The translations under genes were made by a program, and so were the position numbers. This document shows positions 1 to 10,913 of a stretch of DNA of 64,000 nucleotides, in pieces; position 1 is the stretch's first letter; every line of letters begins with the position of its first letter. The notes beneath the pieces were generated by a model. It saw nothing but the letters and a program-made list of their open reading frames with translations, was not told where the DNA came from and did not search any database. Source of the stretch: Glandiceps talaboti (Eukaryota > Hemichordata > Enteropneusta > Spengelidae); contig NC_135555.1 of NCBI RefSeq assembly GCF_964340395.1, positions 19,973,947 to 20,037,946 of the forward strand, read 5' to 3'.

Positions 1-3000
1 TAATTCTAACTTAACCTAATTCTAATCCAAACTCCCTAGTTTAATACAAATATATACATATTGTATACTCAGTCCATTCTAGTTCTAAATTCTTGCGCCA
101 ATGCCAACAAAATTGTGAAAGTACTTATTTTTGTTATTTAAGGTTGTTTTTTTTCTGTCTTTACAGAGCTGACTGTTGAAATTGTTTCCTTTCATTGTGT
201 AAATTTTCTGTTGTTTTCCTTTTGGAATACATTTTTTTTCTTTAGATTATTATGCCTATAAAGCAGGAAAATGGATGGAACCCTGTGAACTGCCAACTTC
301 AGTTGTTGGCAAAAGGTTGAGGAAACTGCATATACATGTTCTTATGTCATACATGTATCTTTGAACTTCAAATTTGACAAGAAAATGGTGATACCTACAT
401 TGTACAGCAAATGTCAAAGCACTTCTATTTTGCTTCAAGTTTCCATATCAAAATCAAATATCAGAAACTAAGCTTCAAAAAACAAATGATGGAAATCCAT
501 TTTTGGCGAGACATGAATGAAATTTTGCCAAAACTTTTCAACTTCAGGAATCGGAAAATTTGAAAAACCCACACAACATTTTGAACTGCGTTATTCCCTG
601 AAATTGGTGTGAAAATGCAAGAAAATACTTTGAAAAAAAATGCGTTCCATCTTCAGCTGTCAAAAAAACAAAGTGTTTAAAATTACAATTTCTTTCAGAA
701 ACACTGATGATACTAGACAGCACCAAAATATAAATTGTTGAACTTCATTTTTGATGGAGAAATCAAGGAAGCTCTTATAAAATTTAAACAAATACTACAT
801 CCACTATTTTTCCCAATTTTTTAAAATCCTTTTTCGTAAAATTGTAAGAATTTATGAAAATTTCCAAAATACAGAACTTTCAATACTGAAAATATACACC
901 GACTTTTGAATTTTTCAACTATCCAATATAACAGTATTTTTTGTACTAATTTAATACAGATACAGAAAGAACACACTAGTTTTTGCAATTTTTTGAACAG
1001 AAAGAAACAAATCCACACAATAACATATTTCTGAACAAATAACTAGAAAATTGTGCTTTCAGAAAGTACAAACTAATTTTTCAAATTTTGTGACTATCCT
1101 GTCGCAAGTGAACATTTGGTGAGTAAACTCAGGTGCAATGTCCGTGCTCATAGACACTGTACAAAGTTTGCAGGCACTAAGCTTGAAATAAGATGCGCAG
1201 GACCACTCTTATTGCAGGAGTCAATTTACAATGTAATCGATACCACAATTACAGGCTTTAGTACTCCTCTAGGAAAGATTACTTAAATTAAAAAACTCTA
1301 GACAGACAATAGAGCCACAACAATGAAGAAATAAATGGACTTTTAAATTCATGGGAAAACTGATTGGAGACCATATCCTTAATGTTTACCTTGGCTACTG
1401 ATTTCCGACAAGGGGAAAATATCTAATGTAGAAACAGTGGCACTGACAAAATACACGGAATAGATATATATACTCGAACACAAATAGTATATATAAGATT
1501 GCACACATATGGTGAGACACTGGTTTTAAAAAGAAGTGCATATTAAATCGTTAACATTTGAAGGGAGCAGAATCCATATATCTAAAACGATTCGGGGTAA
1601 TTTTTGTTGCTATGGTGATCATCCTACTTAATGAACTACAAAATATTACATATATATATATATATATGTAATATTTTGTTGAGTTGTCTGATGATCGCAC
1701 AATGCGTGAAACTCCGAGTTACAACCAAGAAAGAGTTCCAGTACTACCAAAACTATTACACTCTGCCACTGCGGTATAGAGCACTGTCTTAGCAGATTGA
1801 CATTCACCGAGTTATATATATACTAGTATATAAAATATTATATAATATGCATTTCACTGAAAATGCCAGTTCGTACATTAGACTGTAATGATGTCATCAG
1901 TCCAGGCTTATCAGCTTGTCCTGATATTTGGGGAAAGGGAGATTAGACCGCACCACCCACAACGGCTGATCTGTCATTCTATTCACACAGATATATACAA
2001 ATGTAAAAAACACAAAACAGAACACAAACACAGTGCAATGATAATGAATGATTGTGATTACTATTAAAGCTGCACAAGCTGTAACTGAGGCACATTTTTT
2101 TCAATTAGACATGACACCGATTGAAAATTGTTAAAATACCAATAATTAGACATTGTACATTGTTAATTAGTGGTTGATATTATAAATCCAAACATGTAAG
2201 AAGTACAGTGACAGATTGAAATTGTGATTACATTGGGGGCGCTGATTTTAAGGTGTGGACCCAAAAATCAATTGGACTGGATTTCTTGCAAATACATGAA
2301 CTATGTGAAGAGCTACATAAATATGTTTACTCACAGATGATTCAATACTATCCAGGATGTGCAATATGATGATTAAGTTATAATATCTAACTAACAGAAG
2401 AATTTCAAAATATGTTTGTTTCAAATATGTTTCAGTTGCAGCTACAGCTACATGTATGATGTAGTGTAGCTTTAAGAACAGATGTAGTGGATGGGACAAA
2501 GGTTCTAACTTAATCTAAGTGCTTACGACCTTCAGATAAAGTCATGAATATTCAGTGTTCATCTAATGCATATGTATATCTGCTAAGTCCCATGATGCAA
2601 CAACGGACCACTATGAGAACAATGATGGTGAAATGGTTTCAATTTGGCATTTCTTATTGCGTGGAATTTTTTTGTAATGTGAAATCATAACACGACGCTC
2701 TACAACCCTTTGAAGTTTAAGAAAACATCGGTACTTTCCTGGAATGGGTGTTCCCTTTTAAGTGATGCCACATGTGGTTTTGGAACATTGATTGTGAAAT
2801 ATGGACAGTACCTACTCAAAAGAGTACCCTAGCTACTTCTGACATAGCAAACAAATTTGGAGTATTGTACAGGGAGCTATACTTAGTGGTTTAAACCACA
2901 TCGTGACAACAGAACTGGTGCATGTATGTTTTGATAATGATGCAGCGCTACACACTATGGAAAATGAATATTTAATTCCTAATACTAATACTCCGAGGGT

Positions 3001-3209
3001 ACATAACAATTCATCATTCCTGACATTTCTTTTGAGGTAACTTTTTATTTGCCTGTGGAAAAGCTTGGTATTTCTATCAGAATTAACACATGTTGTGAAA
3101 TGTGAACTCATTGTTCAGGATGGCTTTATTCCTATCTGCATTTTAGCTACTTCTAACATTGCAAACATTAAAACAAGGTACACATGTTCATGTATACACA
3201 TCTACTGAC
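1..3209. other. gene-free AT-rich intergenic DNA
   Basis: No frame here shows protein-like composition, recognisable domains or paired splice sites; all open frames are short. The only structured piece is a perfect palindrome at 1640-1677, with 11-bp arms (AAAATATTACA and its complement) around a (TA)n core. Confidence 0.6.
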
Positions 3210-3210
3210 A

Positions 3211-3270
3211 CGCACACACACACAGACAGACAGACAGACAGACAGACACAGACAGACAGACACAGACACA
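3211..3270. repeat. (CA)n/(CAGA)n microsatellite
   Basis: CA dinucleotides followed by CAGA tetranucleotide units. It lies about 60 bp upstream of the 5' junction of the retrotransposon at 3333. Open frames across it on both strands are repeat artefacts. Confidence 0.9.
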
Positions 3271-3332
3271 CATGTACATGTACAAATATAAAAGTAAATA
3301 GACATGTATACATGTATCTTCCTCTATACCAC

Positions 3333-5066
3333 AGACTAGTTTTCAACTTTCTAAGGTCACAGAACAACAAGTAACCTCTGCCTTATCGGCATTGCCATCC
3401 AATAAGTCTTCATCACCGAATGATATTAACTGTAAGTTAATCAAACTGTCAATTCCAGCTATTGTTCCTTCATTGACATGTATATTTAACAAGTCTATTT
3501 CTCAGGGTATTGTACCAACTGATTGGAAAAAAGCTACAATTATTCCAATTTATAAAAAGGGCAAGCGTGATAAACAAGATGTTTCCAATTACCACCCTAT
3601 TTCTCTACTCCCCACTCTCTCAAAAGTTCTTGAACGTTTAGTCTGCAATCAACTTATTAGTTACTTAGATTCAAATAATATCCTCCATCCAACTTTTTCT
3701 GGTTTCCGTCCAAAACATTCGACAGCTACATTATTACAGCGTATGTGTGATGATATACTTGATAACATGTTCAATAGGAAAATTTCATCTCTTCTTATGT
3801 TAGACCTTTCAAAGGCGTTTGATTCAGTCAATCACACTATCCTTCTCAGTAAACTTCAACGTTACAACTTTCATCCATCTGCAGTTCAGTGGTTCAGAAG
3901 TTACCTATCAGGTAGAACTCAAAGTGTAAAAGTTGGCAACATATCTTCAAATTGTATTCAGGTCAAAACTGGAGTACCTCAAGGCAGTGTCTGTGGACCT
4001 TTATTATTTGCACTATATATTAATGACCTTCCTACTTGGCTTCACTCAAACACTCCAATTTATGGTTTTGCAGATGACATCAATATTCTGAAAAACAGTA
4101 CCATTGCCGATATTGATGTACTTCACAATGACTTAAAATACGAAATTAATCGTTTAACTACATGGTTCCATGCAAATACTTTGAAACCAAATATCTCTAA
4201 ATATCAGTATATGTTCTTCGGTACACGTCAACAACTAAAGAAAATACCAAATCACATTAATTCTCTGTCCTTTCAAGATATTACTATCAAAGCTACTAAG
4301 TCTGCTACCTGCTTAGGCTTGAAACTGGACCCTGAACTCAGTTGGTCAAACCATGTGTCTTATCTCCGTAGGGCATGTGGTTTCCGTCTAACAAGACTGG
4401 CACGTGTTAGGCGTTGTATACCGGAAAAAGTCAGAAAGAATGTAATAGCTGCTACTGTCTTCTCCCTTTTAGACTACTGTGACACAGTCTTTTCTAATTG
4501 TAATCTCACTTTGAAAAGTAGTCTTCAAGGTATCATAAATTTTGCTGTACGAATTCAATGTGGCCTTAAAAAATCAGACCATGTAACACTTGCCAGAAAT
4601 TCTCTAAATTGGCCAACTATTCAGGAAAGACACGATCAACACTTCAAAAATATTGTCAGTAAATGTATAAGCAAAAAAGTACCACTCTATTTATCTGATC
4701 TTGTCACCAAAAACTCAACAATACACCAATACAATACTCGGACCAAATACCACATTCCAAAGGCACACAGTCGTTCTTTCAAATACCGCTCATGTATTTC
4801 CGCAAATACGACTACTTAGTAAACACTTAGTTTTTAATGTCTTAAACCGTTTTTAACTTCATAATTCTAGCATCTCTCGTGTTTTACTTTTTATAACTTT
4901 TATTTTATCTTTGTACTCTGCCCTGTAAATTTTGTTACTCTCCCATATTTTTAAATTATGTGTCTTTGTATTTTAACGTATGTTTTGTATTTTTATATTC
5001 AATGCATGAAAATCCATTTATGGATGCATTGACCTAGAGTAATAAATCAAATCAAATCAAATCAAA
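3333..5066 (+). mobile_element. 5'-truncated non-LTR (LINE) retrotransposon with 8-bp target-site duplication
   Basis: The insertion is bounded by the direct repeat TATACCAC at 3325-3332 and 5067-5074, which I read as the target-site duplication. The 5' end is truncated in the linker ahead of the reverse-transcriptase fingers; the 3' end is a short UTR finishing in (TCAAA)n with AATAAA at the tail start. 5' truncation, a simple-repeat 3' tail and a direct repeat are the marks of target-primed reverse transcription in CR1/L2/Jockey-like LINEs. The open frame and intact flanking repeat suggest a young insertion. The clade is inferred from the motifs only. Confidence 0.85.
3335..4819 (+). pseudogene. 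reverse transcriptase ORF2 fragment of LINE (5'-truncated)
   Basis: Continuous frame from the insertion junction to TAG at 4817-4819, about 494 codons. There is no ATG at its start because the N-terminal endonuclease is lost. Counting from TTG at 3392, visible RT blocks are: linker ending WKKATIIPIYKKG (about 45-57), NYHPISLLPTLSK (66-78), FSGFRPKHST (102-111), catalytic box A LMLDLSKAFDSVNH (135-148, first Asp at 138), GVPQGSVCGPLLF (194-206) and catalytic FADD (226-229). Thumb and connection region follow. These motifs identify CR1/L2/Jockey-type LINE polymerases, which copy element RNA at nicked chromosomal DNA. All catalytic aspartates are present, yet the copy cannot move by itself without its endonuclease, promoter and 5' end. 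Confidence 0.9.
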
Positions 5067-5103
5067 TATACCACCACTTTCTCACTCCCACAAACACACA
5101 CAT

Positions 5104-5104
<1 letters not shown>

Positions 5105-5141
<37 letters not shown>
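5105..5141. repeat. (CA)n microsatellite
   Basis: Near-perfect CA run just downstream of the LINE insertion, within a CA/CATA-rich stretch to about 5350. Confidence 0.9.
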
Positions 5142-5142
<1 letters not shown>

Positions 5143-7200
5143 TACCCGTGCACATACATGTACCTTCACCATACACATCTGATCACTACATACTGTGACA
5201 CATCACACACACATATATACCTCCATCATGCACACCAACACTGTCACAACCTGCACTGTATACAATTTGTACTATACATACATGAACGCATGCATGCACA
5301 CACATGCACACACAAATACTCATACCTCCTACATACACACCGACACACATCTAAAAAGCTTGACAAAAACACTCAATAACTCATTTTTTCTGCCCTTGGC
5401 TTAAACCCTTCCCTCCCCCCCTCAAAATCTTCCCCTCACCTGTCCGCAAAGCATACATACATACATGTACATGTATACTTCCCTAAATACATTTTTCATA
5501 CTAGAGTAATGAACCCTACTTATACAGCATATCCTACCAAAGCCTTACAATGTTACATTGTATATACTGTATGCACCATCAAATAATCATATAAACCCAA
5601 GCCTGACTTAGGGGCAGGCTTAGCAAATACATGTACAGGAGTTATAGATTACTACAGTGATGTACCTGTACATGGTGGATGCATCCCTTGATTATGGTTT
5701 TAATGATCTGCAAACTTAAGAAAAGGTCAACCTACATTGTACACGTAGCATTCACATCTTGCCTCAGGAAACTTACAGACAGTCCCTACATGTACATTAC
5801 CCCTGATACAACAATCCTTTTATTTGTGTTACCGACTTATTTCCTGATATTATGACAATGTTAGGCTATATAACAGCTTTTATCCATCTGTGATCCACAT
5901 TTTGAACCAATCCTAGGATCATTTACCATTTTCTTTTAGTGTTATGTTTGTCTCAGCATAGTATCTTTTTACCATCATGTGTGTTTTGAATCATTTGATA
6001 CATGTATGTTACATCAATTTTATCTTTTGCTTTTACTTGTCGCTTGCATTTTCTTTGCCAAGTTTTATTCAATTGTTGTTTTCAATTTTAGTCACCTCAT
6101 TTTATGAATGCACATGGAAAGTCAATTTACAATGTATTTTTATGTCAATAAACTTATATCATTATTAAATTATTATTTATATAATATTATTTTAATTTTA
6201 TCTTTAGGCAACTTGGATTCACAAGTACAACTACTTGATAGTTACTTTTTAACTTAAAACTCTGAGGAAATTGTCCAATGTGGTCACTTTTTACTCCCCT
6301 GTCCCCGGATGGTCTATGCTGTCAGTAATTGAGTACTGAGATACTGTGATATATATGCAAATAATATAGTTGTTGCCAAATCTAAAGAAATCTAGAAAAT
6401 TGCATCCAATTAGCTTTGCAGATTTCTATTGGTTGATAGGTTAGGGTCAATGGAGGTCAACTTCCAATCTTTGTTGCAATAATGTTTATAAAACATATCA
6501 CTAAATTTCCCCAAAATATGAATTTGTTAGCAATGGAAAACTGTTTCAATACATATCTATAACTCACAAGTATTCATAAATGTTGGAAAAAATTTGTGTG
6601 TGCGTGGAAAATCTACCCACGTTTACGACTACTCCGATAGCTCCGTTCCCAAGTCCCTTCATTTTATGACATCATATATAATTCATTAGGTCTTACACCT
6701 ATCAAATTTCTATGCCTTCTGTTATTACAGATTAATGCAGACAACCCAAATGTCATTTTTTAGGGGGGAAAAAAATGAAACAATTCTTTCCAGAATCAAC
6801 AATGCCCATTTCACTGATTAAATTAGAATTTCAAACAAGTTAGGCCATACAGACTAAACTTTTTGTTGAATGTACCAACCTGATATATTTTGTAATCTAA
6901 TCTAACCATGCAGTGATTTAAACAAAGAAAAACCAAATTCTAGTTTTTATCTAAAATTGTGAAAATATCGTTAATAAACATGTAAGAGAGTCACAAGTTC
7001 TTGTTTATTTAATTTAAAACTATTTTATCTGTGAGCTATTGAGACTAAAATGGTCATTTTTTATTTATTATTGATTAGTACTTAAATTTTCATCAACTTT
7101 TTATCGACAGTCATAGTTTTGTGATTTTTTTTTTAATGGAATTGGCAGAAAAGAGGAAACAATATACCTGTATTTTTAGGAATTAATTTTTTTTAAATTC
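5142..7200. other. gene-free interval
   Basis: AT-rich DNA with scattered TACATGTA-type short palindromes. No coding signal, repeat array or terminal inverted repeat is evident. Confidence 0.5.
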
Positions 7201-7310
7201 ATTGATTGACATTGGTTATCATTGATTTGTCATTGACTTGCATTGATTGACATTGGTTATCATTGATTGGCATTGGTTATCATTGATTTGTCATTGACTT
7301 GCATTGATTT
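7201..7310. repeat. ATTGATTGACATTGGTTATC minisatellite
   Basis: About 110 bp built from ATTGATT, GACATTGGTTATC and GTCATTGACTTGC words. The two main units are about 42 and 65 bp, the second carrying an internal extra ATTGGTTATC word. Confidence 0.8.
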
Positions 7311-10230
7311 ATAATACTCCATCATGACCTCATTGGGTGGACTTGATTGACTCCCCCCATTTATCATGGTGTGTACTCCTGTTCAGTTTTTTTACACTTG
7401 TTTCAAACAGGGGTGTTGCTCACACATTCTGTCGGGGATACCCGAATAGCTTGTCCAATTTTGTCGGTTATAGATGGTCGAACATGGCGGCGGGGAGCGA
7501 TAAATGTAATTTGAAAGTTTATATTTCTGTTATATGTTCTTAAAGTAGCAAAATAACGTCCTTGCATATGAAGCTAAGAGTTAAAATATAATTTTAGAGT
7601 AGTTGTGCGAGTTTCATGACGTCTATCAGGAGATGTCATATTTAAATAAATGAACACTGTCAGCCGACGCTTGATTGGATTCGTCAGGTGATTTATCCCA
7701 AGCATGTGACGATGTAAGCCGGTCATGACCCCAGTTGGAATCGACAGGGTCGCTCAATCAAGTCTGCCCATTACTGGGCATTTCACTTCCTGTTGTGACC
7801 TCCCAAATGACACCTTATTCAGTCCCAATCTAGTACTATGCCCTCTAGTGGCAGTGAGAGGCAAGGCTAGAGGATTAATAGTTGAAAGCTTGTGTTTATA
7901 TTTGCAGTTGTGTGAAATTAATATACATTGTTCAATGTACATAAGGTTAATATTGGGTTGTGACCAATTCTAAATGAGTTTATGTTTAATGAGGATCAAA
8001 TCTCTTCATAATGCTATAACTATATCATGGCTAGCTGTAATAATTGTAGCATTAGCGTTGATTTTGAGTTTTCATAGTTTGAGCTTCTTTCCTTCCGAGA
8101 TTTAAACACGAAACTAATGCTACAATTCCAGCTGTACAAACTCAATATAAAGATTGCAATGCAGATGATCTGTATCACAACATTGAATTTATCTGCGACA
8201 TTAGATGTACGTCTCATCTGCCCAAAAAATTCAGACATTTCCAAACTCACGTTAATTATGAAGCCTTCAAGAGATAGTCGACAATACCCCAATCCCAATC
8301 AAAAATGGCAAAAATAGCGATACACTGCAGGGCTCAAAATTAACAGTAGTCCTGTGTCCACAGACTACCAATTCTTGTCATGAGGCTACCATAATTTGCA
8401 GTTGGTAGCCCACTTAGGCTACATGTACCACTGATTATGTGATGATTTACCGGAAGATTTACAGACAAAAGTATTTTAATAACACATATATTTCCAGTAC
8501 AACAACTCTGTTTTCAGTTCAGGAATATAGGACTGCTGTTCACCATCTTTGGGGCTACCACTTTCTGAAATTGGTAGCCCACTAGGCAGGATTACATGTA
8601 CCAAAGGAAAAAAAAGTTAATTGTGTGCCACGCACTGCAAATTTTGAAAAAGTACTAGTACAGGTTATGGCACCAGCATCTTCCTCAGGAACATTTCTTG
8701 AGACACGATTTTGAAGTTGGAAGTGTCAAATTTTTTCAGGCTTGTACTTGTAAAATTGAACTTGTATGGTATCATTTAGCAGAAAAACCTGTCCCACTTT
8801 CATGCACATCTGCATTATGCTATATTTTTTTTGTATCTATTTGAGTTTGTACATTTTAACTTGTGGCATTAGTTTAAAATAATAAAAAGGCGATTTTTTT
8901 TAAAAAGTAATATCTAAGCTCAAAATAAAAAATTCTTAAATGCTGTACAATTATCATTGCAGCTATATCAAAAATGGGAGGAGCCTGTGTCTGTGAATTA
9001 GAACTTTGCAGACAACTTCATCTAATTTAAATAGTGCATGCTTGGTATATCTGTGCAAAATACAACAAAAACAGTGACCATGGAAGTCAGCCACTAAAAC
9101 TTAGCATGCGCGGCATCTCTTTCGTTTTAATGTGTGCAATTTAAGAGGGGGGATATGTTTGATGGCGCTGTGATCGACCTGGTGGCCGCTCATTGCACAA
9201 CTAATACTATATGCAAATTCCATAACGAGAGCATTTCCTCTGAACACCCTGGCGATCATCTTTCACAATATTTCGATTGCAACCGAGTATGGTTACCATG
9301 ATTGTGTGAACGCTAGAAAACAAGTGTTTTGTCTCGGAAACAATAACATTAGCAAGTAATTTGCAAAAAGGTGGACATGGTGTTCTGATTTCCGTGTAAC
9401 GTGAACATGTTATTTTCCCACAGTGACTCGTGTTGTATCGACAGGACAGGAACTTCATCATCATGATCCTCGGTTCCGTGTAAGCTGCCTAGCCGTTGGC
9501 AGCAACGAGAATGATGGAAATTGTCTCTGGATAATCTATGAAAGGACTAAACGTCTTACCTTCGATCACTGAAACTGAAAATGAGAGACTTCTAAAACAG
9601 CAGAAGTCAGCTGTCCTGGAGATGAATGAAAACGAAGCACTTGGTTGTTTGTTTCAACGCAATTTACTCCACCATAGTGCGAGGGCGCTGTAGTGAAACG
9701 GGTGACTTTGCCCCATTTAATTCAACACGACACAATATATTTGAACTCGTCTGATAAAATACAAATTCTCATAGAAAAAATAATTACATGAAAGTAAATC
9801 ATCCACTAGTATTAAATAACTATATCTCTGATATTGTTACCCATGGCTAAAATTTTCAGTTTTTTGCATTATTATTCACAATATTTTGGGGGTTTTGGCC
9901 ACATTTGTAATAAACTTTGCCATTTTCCTTGAGACCTGCGTTCGACAATTTGGACAATTTAGGAGAGCGTAAAAATGTTTCTACCATCAACATCACAATT
10001 TATATTGACAATGTAAAAAAAAAAAATGGGCACGATTTAGTGACAAGTTCTTCTTAAATTTTGAATTGATCAACGAAATATTGCGCGATATTCTTCGAAT
10101 TGTGATCGTCGTGCGAATAAAGATTGTCAGTTCAGTTCCTATACGATATACGAGTTACAGTAACTATGCGACCATCTCCACTGGAGATGCGGATCGTAAA
10201 ATCGTAACGTGTATGGTATAGGAACTAGAC
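7311..10230. other. gene-free interval with GGTAGCCC repeat fragments
   Basis: No convincing exon found. At 8340-8600 the words GGCTACCA and TGGTAGCCC recur. A short foldback (GGGCTACCA at 8552-8560 facing TGGTAGCCC at 8572-8580) lies next to a further TTGGTAGCCCAC copy at 8402, suggesting decayed dispersed repeats. Confidence 0.45.
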
Positions 10231-10238
10231 TATATATA
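10231..10238 (+). promoter_or_regulatory. candidate TATA box of the coiled-coil gene
   Basis: TATATATA about 280 bp ahead of the proposed start codon. A start of transcription near 10260 would give a leader of about 250 nt containing a short upstream ORF (ATG 10293 to TAG 10403, 36 codons). Position fits; there is no other evidence. Confidence 0.3.
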
Positions 10239-10510
10239 GTTGGTAAAAGTGGTACTGGAGTGAGCCCGCAGCGCAGAGAACGTCGCACAGAGATGCATGT
10301 GTTCACTCGCAAACTCACACGTGATGAACTGGCGATATTCTGCGAGAGTTTGAGAAGTTCGAACATAGTTACCACGCATAACGAAAGTTGTCAATGTAAA
10401 TAGAACGTGCAAATGCTGACTGTTTATGCAGTGATAGCAAACGTATATGCCGTATAGATTCACTAATATTACTCGAAAATGATTTGCTCAAGACGAGCTT
10501 CTTTGTCAAT

Positions 10511-10837
10511 GATGACAACATGTACTCAAGGTAAGATAGGAACTGTTTTCTTGTCAAATAAGATATTCAAAGCTGCATTTTTTTTAAAATATTGAACTCA
10601 CTTATTTTGTTCTCAAAAGTAAAGGTGCGTTGCTTGTACAATGCATTCAGTTTGATATGGAGAATTACTAATATCATTAAAAATACATCACGTGACAAAG
10701 ATAAGTAGACGAAAGATGAAGACACGCATCTCATCGCATGCACTATTCTTTGTAGCAACTAAATTTTAAAAAATCGTCGTATTTTTGTTCAAAGGCATTG
10801 AATAAAATTTCATTTTTTATTTACATATATATTTTCA

Positions 10838-10913
<76 letters not shown>

